Assembly (NCBI RefSeq): GCF_004208525.1
Contig: NZ_SGIT01000002.1
Location: 124,001 to 188,000 of the forward strand
DNA length: 64,000 bases
Direction of reading: 5' to 3'
From: Sphingobacterium corticibacterium
Lineage (GTDB): Bacteria; Bacteroidota; Bacteroidia; Sphingobacteriales; Sphingobacteriaceae
In this document: one piece after another, positions 1 through 8,728 of the stretch
Layout of the letters: every line of letters begins with the position of its first letter
How positions within the stretch are numbered: position 1 is the stretch's first letter
Made by a program: the position numbers and the translations under genes
The notes under the pieces: model-generated
Database searches by the model: none
Seen by the model: only the letters and a program-made list of their open reading frames with translations
What the model was told of the DNA's origin: nothing

Positions 1-662
1 TAGTTGGATGTTTTGCCCGGGCGATCGTGCGCAGCCACTACCCACAACACACGACCATCTTTTGTTTCGTACAACGCTCCGCGATTATAGGCCGACATGG
101 GCTGTCCGAAGGGGTCATAATGTCTCTCATCCGGAACGTTGACTGGATAATGAGGACCTTGCCAGCTCTTCCCTTTATCGGTTGATCGCATGACGTACCC
201 ACCTAGAAAAGTAAAACCACCTGAATTAAACAATGGCTTTTCTGGAACTTCTAAACTTTTATCAACAGTTGTCCAGCCATAGCTGGCACAAAGCAGTGTA
301 CCGTCTTTCAACTGAATCATACAGGGATCTTGCGACCCACCAAATGCATGGGCGTAGAGTAATTCTGGGGATGTAGACCATTGCTCACCGTCTTTGGATT
401 TTAAGGTCACCAGATAGCTATTATGATCTACATGTGAAATCTTCTCTGTACCGAATATACGACGATTGGGAGCCTGCCTGAATGCGACAAGGAATTCACC
501 ATCTTTCTTTTTTATGACAGAAGGAAAAGCATTATAAAACAATGTGTCTTGATAAACAACGATATCCTTCACTTTCTTTATGGTACTAGATTGTGCAAAA
601 CCTAATTGCGAAGAAAGCAACATGCCCAGGGCTAATCCGACTATTCTATTTCTTTTCGTCAT
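1..662 (-). CDS. BNR/Asp-box sialidase-like secreted protein (3' end outside window)
   Basis: This open frame has no stop before the left edge, so only the first 220 or so residues are visible. It starts with MTKRNRIVG and a signal peptide ending near GFAQ. Asp-box sequences (RSTDKGKSW; SKDGEQWS) and the phrase GGSQDPCMIQLKDGTLL mark a six-bladed beta-propeller of the sialidase/BNR superfamily. It starts 27 bases after the upstream SusD-like gene, so it belongs to the same operon. The family includes sialidases and many glycan-binding or glycan-cleaving proteins of other specificity. Catalytic residues cannot be judged from this fragment. No lipobox is seen, so it is probably periplasmic. Confidence 0.8.
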   Translation of the reverse strand, partial: MTKRNRIVGLALGMLLSSQLGFAQSSTIKKVKDIVVYQDTLFYNAFPSVIKKKDGEFLVAFRQAPNRRIFGTEKISHVDHNSYLVTLKSKDGEQWSTSPELLYAHAFGGSQDPCMIQLKDGTLLCASYGWTTVDKSLEVPEKPLFNSGGFTFLGGYVMRSTDKGKSWQGPHYPVNVPDERHYDPFGQPMSAYNRGALYETKDGRVLWVVAAHDRPGKTSN

Positions 663-689
663 GTTCAATATTATAATATTCAATAGATA

Positions 690-2174
690 TTAATACCCAT
701 TAGTTTGTTCAACCAACGGTTCCAAACTTAATACTTGTTCCGAGATCGGGAAATATTCCAAGTGTTTCTGGTTAGCCCTTCCTTCTAAGGTAGGCACTAA
801 TTCAAATGCTTTATGGAAACGAACCAAATCCCACCAGCGTTTACCCTCAAACATCAATTCCAATAATCGTTCTTGCAGTATAGCTTGATCGTTCTGTACA
901 TTGCTGCCATTTACAAATTTATTGGCTTCATAAGCAGCCCCGTAGGCTCTTTGTCGCACCAAGTTCATTTCCGTGGAAGGATCTTGGCCCAATCCATTTT
1001 TCGCTTCCGCTTTCATCAACAATACATCCGCATAACGGTAGATCACAAAATCACTTGTGAAATAACGCACGCCAGAAATTAATGTTCCTCTGCCTTTTAT
1101 GATTAAGGTCGGATAGAATCCAGGCGCTGGCATATCCAATACCGAAGCTGCTTTTCTTAAATCTCCATCTTTGAATTGATTCTTAGCCAAATCTGTTACC
1201 GTCCAAACCATACCACCTGAAGTTTGGCCAATGATCTCATTGGTCGTTGGATCTATCTCATTTGGCAACCGGGAAGAATATAGATTTGCGAAGTAATTAT
1301 TCCCAATTTCAAATTCCTTATTCCCAATAGCCATTATCACTTCATTGTTATTCTTATTTCCATATTCGAATAGATCAGCATAGTTAGGTAACAAAGAAAC
1401 ATCTGCCTTAGCTACTTCATCACAAGCTGTAAGCGCTGTTTGGAAGTCAGCATTTCCACCACTTAACCGCTTGGCAGTCCATAAGTATACATCAGCCTTC
1501 AATGCCTGGACACCTGCTTTAGACCAGTAGTTTCTACTTTTGATAAAACTGTAGCTGGAAAACAGCGCATTCGCTTTTTCCAAATCATCTTTGATAAGCG
1601 TGAAAACTTGTTCTTGAGATGATCTGGCCTTTTGGATTACATCCGGTTCTGCACCTTCTACCGGTTCTGTACGGATAGGCACTTCTCCCCAGGTTTTTAC
1701 CAGCACAAAGTAAAGGAATGCGCGGGAAACATATGCTTGTGCTAAAAGATCATTTTTGTTCGCCTCGTTAGCAAACGAAATATTCGGAACATACTTTAAA
1801 ATCAAATTTGCATCATTGATAGCCGAATAAACAGCTTGCCAGGAAGGACCAGCAGAAACGCTACTCAACGTATTTAGGTAATAACGATCGTAATCCAGGG
1901 TTCCACTCACTTTCCCCCATTCCATCACCTCACTACGAGCCTCTCCCCAGATGAATAAATTTAAACTTGCCAGACTACGTTGCTTGACATATAAACTTGT
2001 TAACCCACCTCTTGCATCATCTTCCGTTTTCCAGAAGGATTCATTGGTGATCACACTCGTAGGATCTAATTCTAAAGATGTATTACACGCTGTTTGAAAA
2101 GAAAGTAAAGCTGCTAATAAACCTAATTTTATGATTGATTTTTTCATCATCTTGTTTGCTTTAAATGTATTCAT
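690..2174 (-). CDS. SusD/RagB-family surface glycan-binding lipoprotein (pair 2)
   Basis: This is the outer-membrane lipoprotein partner of the SusC-like transporter just upstream; SusD proteins form the lid that captures the ligand. A lipoprotein signal ends at LLSFQTAC (Cys30). The mature part has the usual SusD layout: an N-terminal SusD-like domain with the helical TPR scaffold (AYVSRAFLYFVLVKTWGEVP), then the C-terminal RagB domain with the family signature ERLLELMFEGKRWWDLVRF, ending in NGY. Its 494 residues are typical. The start ATG overlaps the stop of the SusC gene by one base (TAATG), which implies translational coupling. Confidence 0.95.
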   Translation of the reverse strand: MNTFKANKMMKKSIIKLGLLAALLSFQTACNTSLELDPTSVITNESFWKTEDDARGGLTSLYVKQRSLASLNLFIWGEARSEVMEWGKVSGTLDYDRYYLNTLSSVSAGPSWQAVYSAINDANLILKYVPNISFANEANKNDLLAQAYVSRAFLYFVLVKTWGEVPIRTEPVEGAEPDVIQKARSSQEQVFTLIKDDLEKANALFSSYSFIKSRNYWSKAGVQALKADVYLWTAKRLSGGNADFQTALTACDEVAKADVSLLPNYADLFEYGNKNNNEVIMAIGNKEFEIGNNYFANLYSSRLPNEIDPTTNEIIGQTSGGMVWTVTDLAKNQFKDGDLRKAASVLDMPAPGFYPTLIIKGRGTLISGVRYFTSDFVIYRYADVLLMKAEAKNGLGQDPSTEMNLVRQRAYGAAYEANKFVNGSNVQNDQAILQERLLELMFEGKRWWDLVRFHKAFELVPTLEGRANQKHLEYFPISEQVLSLEPLVEQTNGY

Positions 2175-5100
2175 TAAAATGCTGCTTTCAGTCCAACGGA
2201 GAAATTACGAGGGATAGGATAACGACCTTGATCGGTACCTCCATCCTCTGGATTCAGACCTGTATATGTTGTGAAATAGTACAGATTGCTACCTGTCACA
2301 TTCACACGCACATTTTTTAGTTTAAAACGTTCTGTCCATGCGGAAGGAATTTGATAAGCTAAGGTCACTTCACGTAGGGTCAGGAAATCCCCTTTCTCGT
2401 AGAACTCAGAATTGGTGGAAGATAAGTGATAAGCACTCCCTCTCCAGTAACTGTAATTGGCTGTTCCAGGTATATATTGAGGGCGCTCAGCCATATCTCC
2501 GTCTTGCTTCCATCCCTTGTCAATCATTTCCTGAGGAATATTTAAGTTTGGAGCCCACAGCCCACTTAGGAAGATTTTCGCATAGTTATAGATCGTATGC
2601 CCTTTCGTGTAATCCATACGCGCATAAAGAGAGAAACCTTTATAGTTTACAGAAGTAGAAAAACCTCCTGTTACCGTTGGATAAGGATTTCCGAGATAGG
2701 CTAAATCACGCGTATCCAAAGTATCATTACGATCTAAATCCGCGTAATTCACATCGCCTCCATATTTGGTCTTGTCGGCAAAAGGCATGGTTAAATCCAT
2801 TGGTGCATTTGCAGCTTCGGCATCGGTACGATAGATACCATCTTGTTGCCAACCATAGAAGTCCCCTATGCGGCCACCCTCTTGCAATCCACCTTTCCAG
2901 GCATAATCGTTTGAAGCATTATCCCAGACATACACACCACCTACACGGTTATTCAATACGCCGTTGTCAGGTAATCTCAAGATTTTGGTTTTGGTTGTTG
3001 AGATATTGAAACCAACATTCCAGCCTAATTCAGAAGTTCTTGGTAAGATATCTGCATTCAACTCCAATTCAATACCCTTATTTTGAAGGCTTCCCAAATT
3101 GGTTGAAATGCTAGAAAATCCGGTTGATGGAGGTAAGGTCAAGTTCGTAATCAGGTCGTCCGTTCTTCTATTGTAATAATCGAATAAGATGTTGAACCGA
3201 TTATCCATAAAACCTACATCTAGCCCGAAATCTAACGTTTTGGATTGTTCCCATTTCAAGTTAGGGTTAGCCAAAACGGTGTTCTGTACAGCAGATTCGT
3301 CCAGATAACGGCTACCCACGGCATAAGATCCCTGCGCGTGGAAATCTGACAATCCTGAAATATTACCATTTACACCATAACTAGCCCTTAATTTTAAAGT
3401 CGATAAGTAAGGCTGGGCGTTGACAAAGAAATCTTCCTTATGCATATTCCATCCTACGGAAACTCCAGGGAAAAACCCCCAACGGTAGTTGGCACCTAGG
3501 TTAGATGCCCCATCATATCTTGCCGTTAAGGAAAGCAAGTATTTTTGCGCATAATTATAGTTTAAGCGAGAGAAATACCCTACCATAGCAAATATGGTTT
3601 CATTTCCATTTACGGAAACAGGTGTAGAAGATGCGTTCAAAGTAGGGATCAAATCCGTTGCTGCTCCTTGTCCGGATGCATTAAAGCCATATATATATCT
3701 TTGGAAGTAAGAGAAACCTCCCATAGCGTCGAAAGTATGGTTTCCATAGCTTTTTGTATAATTAGCAATTAGATCCGCTTGGGTCTGCATATTTTTATTG
3801 TAGGCAGATGATGCCGGTCGGGTTGTATTGACATTACCAACGCCATTCAAGTAAGCATGGGTAAACACATAATTATCACCCGTTACTTTGTACAGGGAAA
3901 CCTGGGGTGAAACTGTTAATCCTTCAATTGGCTTCCAATCTGCAGAAAGTGCTAATGTTAAATTCTCCGTAGCCGCTTTATTGTCTCTTTTATTCAAATA
4001 ATAAACCGGATTACCGGTGTTCCTAGCTTGTCCTGGAGCTAGCGTACCGTCTTCAAAAGTGTACTTGGCGGTTGGCGCTAGATTAGCTGCTCTAAAGAAT
4101 AACTCCGAATCGCTATAAACAACATTATTGGTCGAATAACTGTACATCATCTTGCCATTCACCGTCAATTTATCGTTAACCTTTAAGTCCGAATTCAGGT
4201 TCGCTGAAATACGGTCATAGAAAGTTGTAATGGCGATACCATCGCTCTTCATGTAACCAATGCTCGCATTTACGGTAGCACGATCTGTACCGCCAGATAC
4301 CGCCAGGTGGTGATCATGGGATAAACTATTTTGGAATAAGACATCCTGCCAATTGGTTTCTTGGAAGATAATCGTTTTACTGGGATCGGTCGGATCCTCC
4401 ATCGATTGCCATCCCTCATTCAATTTATGCTTATTCGCATCCGTTAAATATTGTGTTGTAAAACCGGTATTATTGGTCAAGTCATTACCTGTACCAAAAC
4501 CACTTGGTTGTGTTAACAGATTGATGGAACCCGGCACTTTACGCTCCGCTACCTGCGCACCGACTCGAGAGTAATAAATATAATCTCTAGCAGAAGCCAC
4601 ATCATACAATTTACCGACGTTAGAAGATGTCAAATTATACGAATATTCAACTTTAGTACGGTTCGCATCGCCAGATTTGGTGGTGATGATGACAACCCCG
4701 TTTGATCCTCTAGCGCCATAAATGGACGTGGAGGCGGCATCTTTCAATACTTGCATGGAAGCAATATCATCAGCATTGATATCGTTCATGTTGGAACGGA
4801 TAACACCATCGATGATATACAAAGGACTAGCACCGTTCGGATTGTTAATGGATGTACCACCGCGAATAATTACCCGTGGTGCAGCACCCGGTTGCCCTGA
4901 GGTGCTTTGAACCCGAACCCCCGATACCGTTCCTTGTAAAGCTGATGCCGGATTGGCAAAAGAAACATTCTCCAACACCTTTTCATCCATTTTGGAAATA
5001 GCTGTTGTTAAAGTTTCTCTGGATTGCGTACCATAACCGACCACCAATACTTCCTCAATATTGGTATCATCATTTTCAAGGGAGATAGCTGCAAGTGTAG

Positions 5101-5359
5101 CACTAGATGCAGGCACTTCGATGGTTTTCTTTCCGATGGCGCTAATGACCAAAATACTTTGGTTCGAGTTTACCGCTAAGCTAAAGGTTCCATCTTCTCC
5201 GGTAGATGTTCCGTTTTGGGTTCCTTTCTCTGTAATCGTCACACTTGATACCGGGTTTTTATCCTGATCTACTACCTTCCCCGTAACCGTTGTTTGTGCA
5301 TACGACAGGAAACTGGAACACACAAAAAATAATAGTAATGCTATCCGATTTAGATACAT
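2174..5359 (-). CDS. SusC/RagA-family TonB-linked outer-membrane transporter (pair 2)
   Basis: TonB-dependent importer of the SusC family. In order: signal peptide MYLNRIALLLFFVCSS...SYAQ, a carboxypeptidase-regulatory-like domain (TTVTGKVVDQDKNPVSSV), a TonB-box-like region (VEEVLVVGYGTQ type), a plug with PLYIIDGVIRSNMNDINADD and SIYGARGSNGVVIITTKSG, and a 22-strand-type barrel ending in a terminal Phe (FSVGLKAAF). There is no STN domain, so it does not look like a sigma/anti-sigma signalling receptor. The frame stays open back to 5533, but I start at 5359 because a clean signal peptide begins there. A possible -7 promoter box (TAAATTTG, 5474 to 5467) also lies upstream of this start and would exclude the longer one. 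Confidence 0.93.
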   Translation of the reverse strand: MYLNRIALLLFFVCSSFLSYAQTTVTGKVVDQDKNPVSSVTITEKGTQNGTSTGEDGTFSLAVNSNQSILVISAIGKKTIEVPASSATLAAISLENDDTNIEEVLVVGYGTQSRETLTTAISKMDEKVLENVSFANPASALQGTVSGVRVQSTSGQPGAAPRVIIRGGTSINNPNGASPLYIIDGVIRSNMNDINADDIASMQVLKDAASTSIYGARGSNGVVIITTKSGDANRTKVEYSYNLTSSNVGKLYDVASARDYIYYSRVGAQVAERKVPGSINLLTQPSGFGTGNDLTNNTGFTTQYLTDANKHKLNEGWQSMEDPTDPSKTIIFQETNWQDVLFQNSLSHDHHLAVSGGTDRATVNASIGYMKSDGIAITTFYDRISANLNSDLKVNDKLTVNGKMMYSYSTNNVVYSDSELFFRAANLAPTAKYTFEDGTLAPGQARNTGNPVYYLNKRDNKAATENLTLALSADWKPIEGLTVSPQVSLYKVTGDNYVFTHAYLNGVGNVNTTRPASSAYNKNMQTQADLIANYTKSYGNHTFDAMGGFSYFQRYIYGFNASGQGAATDLIPTLNASSTPVSVNGNETIFAMVGYFSRLNYNYAQKYLLSLTARYDGASNLGANYRWGFFPGVSVGWNMHKEDFFVNAQPYLSTLKLRASYGVNGNISGLSDFHAQGSYAVGSRYLDESAVQNTVLANPNLKWEQSKTLDFGLDVGFMDNRFNILFDYYNRRTDDLITNLTLPPSTGFSSISTNLGSLQNKGIELELNADILPRTSELGWNVGFNISTTKTKILRLPDNGVLNNRVGGVYVWDNASNDYAWKGGLQEGGRIGDFYGWQQDGIYRTDAEAANAPMDLTMPFADKTKYGGDVNYADLDRNDTLDTRDLAYLGNPYPTVTGGFSTSVNYKGFSLYARMDYTKGHTIYNYAKIFLSGLWAPNLNIPQEMIDKGWKQDGDMAERPQYIPGTANYSYWRGSAYHLSSTNSEFYEKGDFLTLREVTLAYQIPSAWTERFKLKNVRVNVTGSNLYYFTTYTGLNPEDGGTDQGRYPIPRNFSVGLKAAF

Positions 5360-5466
5360 ACTACAACTTATGTTATCCTCTTTATTGGACGATGATTTGC
5401 TTAATTTCAATTGTATATTTCTAATCATAATTGTAAGGGAGCTGATTATAAGTATTATTACATTAC

Positions 5467-5474
5467 CAAATTTA
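5467..5474 (-). promoter_or_regulatory. Possible internal promoter -7 box before SusC pair 2
   Basis: Read on the minus strand, 5474 to 5467 is TAAATTTG, which matches the Bacteroidota -7 consensus TAnnTTTG. It lies in the 198-base gap between the GATase-like gene and the second susC, the widest gap inside the locus. A weak ATTG lies 16 bases upstream in place of a good -33 box. Such six-base matches occur by chance in AT-rich DNA, so this is only suggestive. Confidence 0.3.
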
Positions 5475-5557
5475 GGCCTAAACCGCTCCTCAATTCTACT
5501 ACTTTTATGTAGATTACCGATACAATATTTCAATTAAAAAAGCTCGATATCTTATTT

Positions 5558-7267
5558 TTATTGCTTCAGTTTAAATGTCGTGATCGTAGCCAACGAAATG
5601 ATGGTTTCGTTGTCCTTGTCCATGTTGCTTTTAGCGATGGGCCTTCGTTTGTCCTGTATCCAAGATATGATTCTTGTTTGCAAGCGTGCTTCCACAATAT
5701 GACCCGTTATCCTGTCTACAAACTGTTCTCTTTTGAACAATATTTTGCCGCCTCGTTCATTTAGATAATGATAATTAGACCCTCCTACACGCTGCGTTTC
5801 TTCCTTTGGGAGGAGGTCTTCTATTTTAATATCCCAATCCGAAAGCCAAGCCTCTCCGGACGACACAAGGTAACGATATGACTTTCCCATATGCACAGTG
5901 TCTTTTGCATAAAGAATATCAACATCTATGGTTTTCACACTAGGCAGATCGGTCGCACGTAAGGCTGGCACACGCACACTTTCTAGCGATTGCCAGCTGT
6001 CACCAGGTTGCAAACCATCAACAGGCAACAATGCGGAAATGATCGGCAAATCTGGCGACAACCATTGCGCATACCAGCCTTCGGCATGGACATCAGAAAC
6101 TTTACCTTGCTTACTAATCATCATGGAAATAGATTGTTTTTTCCTATCCGAAGTCGGTTGATCAAACCATCTGAAATCCTGCACATCAATATCGGTATGA
6201 AAAGCATTTAAAACGGTATCGCTCTCTGCGGTTATTTTCAAATCCGCAGAAGCTTCGAAATAGGGCATGTCGGTGGTCGGTCTGGGCGAAAACATCCGGT
6301 ATTTTGGATGGGCGATTTTGGATAGCGAATTTGCACCCGGAACGGCTTGTAGCCCCGTCACCGTAACTTCATAATGAAGCGACTTATCTCGTTCATAAAC
6401 AGCTGGACGGATACCCCTGTCCGGCTTCATATATCGGAACAACTGCTGTAATATCTTTCCGTTGTCCGCCCACGGCCGGGATATGTTACCTGTCCAAGAA
6501 CCGGCATCGCCGACCAATATTACCTTTCCTTTACCGGGGCGAACCATCACAATCCCCGCGCCGGACACAGACCGATCTGTATACGTACTGTCTGAATAAA
6601 CATTCAATAAAACTTGTGGATTTTTTGCCTCCGGCAATATCTTAAGTGTACATCCCGCTCCATAATGAAATACCGGAACATCATAGAAATAGGGATGTCC
6701 CGATGGTATGACATTGTCCGAATAATGGGTATCGTCATTGTTCCATGCTAAACCAAACTTTCGTAGCAACTTTTTAACCTGGTTGGTTTCAAAAGATTCA
6801 CTAAAACGATCCTCTACCATCGCATTCAACATCAGCATCAAACTTCCCCCCTCCTCCACGAACTTTTCTAACACAGAAATTTCTTGATCGCTGATCACTT
6901 TAGCGCCAGCTATTAATTCCGGGTTATCTGCCGCAAAAATTACCACGCCATCAAAACCTTTCAAAAGCTGCTCACTATATGGAGACCGGCTCATGGAAAT
7001 CGAATACTCTTTGGAAAGGATAGTATAAGTATGGTCAAGTGTATTGGTATGCACAAAGTCATTCCAGCCATACCGGCCATCCGAATCCAACCAACTCCCT
7101 GTAACGATGTGATTACCCACTTTGGTCGAGGGCAAATTATGATGATAATAGTCGAAAAGAAGCTTTACATCCTTGTCATCATTATAATTGATGATTCCGG
7201 CCTGCTGTGCAAAAAGCCCCTGTAGGATCAAACTGACTAAAATTATACTTGCAAAAATTTTATACAT
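5558..7267 (-). CDS. Secreted protein with GATase-like N-terminal domain, function unknown
   Basis: A signal peptide (MYKIFASIILVSLILQGLFA, cut near AQQ) precedes a Rossmann-like domain. That domain resembles the class I glutamine-amidotransferase or DUF4350-like fold found in secreted Bacteroidota proteins: GFDGVVIFAADNPELI, then a helix-strand LEKFVEEGGSLMLMLNAM, and later GKGKVILVGDAGSW. No obvious nucleophile Cys-His-Glu triad is visible, so it is unlikely to be an active amidotransferase; a carbohydrate-binding or trimming role is possible. The second half (about residues 300-569) is beta-rich and I do not recognise it. The gene sits 22 bases after the BNR lipoprotein gene within the locus. 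Confidence 0.65.
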   Translation of the reverse strand: MYKIFASIILVSLILQGLFAQQAGIINYNDDKDVKLLFDYYHHNLPSTKVGNHIVTGSWLDSDGRYGWNDFVHTNTLDHTYTILSKEYSISMSRSPYSEQLLKGFDGVVIFAADNPELIAGAKVISDQEISVLEKFVEEGGSLMLMLNAMVEDRFSESFETNQVKKLLRKFGLAWNNDDTHYSDNVIPSGHPYFYDVPVFHYGAGCTLKILPEAKNPQVLLNVYSDSTYTDRSVSGAGIVMVRPGKGKVILVGDAGSWTGNISRPWADNGKILQQLFRYMKPDRGIRPAVYERDKSLHYEVTVTGLQAVPGANSLSKIAHPKYRMFSPRPTTDMPYFEASADLKITAESDTVLNAFHTDIDVQDFRWFDQPTSDRKKQSISMMISKQGKVSDVHAEGWYAQWLSPDLPIISALLPVDGLQPGDSWQSLESVRVPALRATDLPSVKTIDVDILYAKDTVHMGKSYRYLVSSGEAWLSDWDIKIEDLLPKEETQRVGGSNYHYLNERGGKILFKREQFVDRITGHIVEARLQTRIISWIQDKRRPIAKSNMDKDNETIISLATITTFKLKQ

Positions 7268-7289
7268 AACTGTGGAGAGTGCTAAAGGT

Positions 7290-8627
7290 TTACATCTTTT
7301 TTACCGTAATCTCACGGGTTTTAATAGCTTTCCGGATATCGCCGGTAGATGTTTTATATTGAAAATCCGAATAAATCAGCAAAAACTTATCTTTTCCTGT
7401 CTGCAATAGCTCAGGATAGCCACAAGTTAGCGTATTTCCATCCACTCCTTCTAGCCAGGGCAACATTTCAAAGGGATCGGACCATTCCTCTCCTTCTTCA
7501 TCCAACGCGATACGTATCTGTAAACCCGGCCTGCCAGAGGCCAACACTAAGGCTCCATTATCCAATTGTTTTAATTTGGGCAAGACTCCGGCTTTGGTAA
7601 AGGCAGTAGGTTTATTCCAACTTTTCCCTTGGTCAGTTGATCGGCTATAATACATCGGGCTACTACCCAAACCGTCGGTTGTCCGTATCACGGACAGATA
7701 CGAACCATCCTGCAAGATCTCAAAAGCCGGCTCCGTCCATCCCAATGCATGCCTCTGTCCTCCTTTGGGATCTTTAATCGGATCATAGTGATAAGGGATA
7801 CGCCCAATGAATGACCAACTTCTCCCGCCATCCTGCGATCGGTAAAAAGCGACGTCCGAAGACGGTACCGTTCCGTTTACAAATGTAAAGCCGGGATATA
7901 CGCCTGCGACGATAGAACCATCTTTCTCTAGCTTCATATCACCCCACCACACGATCGGCAGTAAATCGTTGTCGGAATATCGAACCATATTCGGTTCGTT
8001 GATATCATTATGCTCCACTATCCATTCACTACGCTCCTTTGTTCGCCTCTGTATGTATACACCCTGCAGTTCCTTAGGTAGATCTTCCATTTTCCAAAAC
8101 CTAAATGTACGTCCGTAAGCTTCCTTAACCGTAGCGATAGGCTCGGGTAGATGCAAGTCTTTCCTAGGCATAGCCGGTGGGGTATGAATATTGATATATT
8201 CACCATTCTTTAAGGCCAGTCCCCCTCCTATTGGCGGTTTATCCGCCTGCGTCCAGGTTTTGCCGTTGTCTTTTGAAACGGCGTATCCATGTCCTCCTTT
8301 TCCATAGCTTTCGGCATCATCATGTGCCATATTCCATCGGGCCACGATCTCCCCTTGATCGGACCAGTATAATCCGGGGAACTGAAAAAAGCCCCATTTA
8401 TAGGGTTTATCAGCGACAGCGACTACGATAGGTTCGCCAAGATCTATTTTGAAACGGTTCTTTCCATCTTTCTGATAAACATATTCAGTTTTACCATACG
8501 CCGGGATCCCCTCCTTTAACGATGCCCCGTCAAAATCTATCCGATGATCCTGTACGTTGACAACGGCTTGTTGCGTACTACACCCCACCAATAAAAAGAA
8601 CAACCCGTAAATAAATTTCACACTCAT
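7290..8627 (-). CDS. BNR/Asp-box sialidase-superfamily lipoprotein
   Basis: Lipoprotein with lipobox FFLLVGCS (Cys16), so anchored in a membrane and probably surface exposed. Three Asp boxes are visible (VSKDNGKTW, YRSQDGGRSW, SRSTDQGKSW), giving a six-bladed propeller as in sialidases. It is a close paralogue of the upstream gene at 8729-10387: both share GIPAY, ADxxxxWGFFxFPG, HDxAESYG, a VVWWGDM-type motif, HALGWTEPAF or KAFGWTEPAF, and ASGRPG. I cannot find the Arg triad of true sialidases with confidence, so the substrate is open. It is probably an enzyme or binding protein for the glycan handled by this locus. Confidence 0.8.
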   Translation of the reverse strand: MSVKFIYGLFFLLVGCSTQQAVVNVQDHRIDFDGASLKEGIPAYGKTEYVYQKDGKNRFKIDLGEPIVVAVADKPYKWGFFQFPGLYWSDQGEIVARWNMAHDDAESYGKGGHGYAVSKDNGKTWTQADKPPIGGGLALKNGEYINIHTPPAMPRKDLHLPEPIATVKEAYGRTFRFWKMEDLPKELQGVYIQRRTKERSEWIVEHNDINEPNMVRYSDNDLLPIVWWGDMKLEKDGSIVAGVYPGFTFVNGTVPSSDVAFYRSQDGGRSWSFIGRIPYHYDPIKDPKGGQRHALGWTEPAFEILQDGSYLSVIRTTDGLGSSPMYYSRSTDQGKSWNKPTAFTKAGVLPKLKQLDNGALVLASGRPGLQIRIALDEEGEEWSDPFEMLPWLEGVDGNTLTCGYPELLQTGKDKFLLIYSDFQYKTSTGDIRKAIKTREITVKKM

Positions 8628-8728
8628 GTTTTTCTGTTTTCTGCTATAAACTATCTGTTCTATAAATCCTATCCTCGCTTGCCAATGCGAGTTTCATCTT
8701 TGCATATTGGCATAACGGTGTGGGCATT

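Noticed and set aside
5360..5533. Longer N-terminus of the second SusC protein
   Set aside because: It precedes a complete signal peptide and contains a possible promoter box; the start at 5359 is better.
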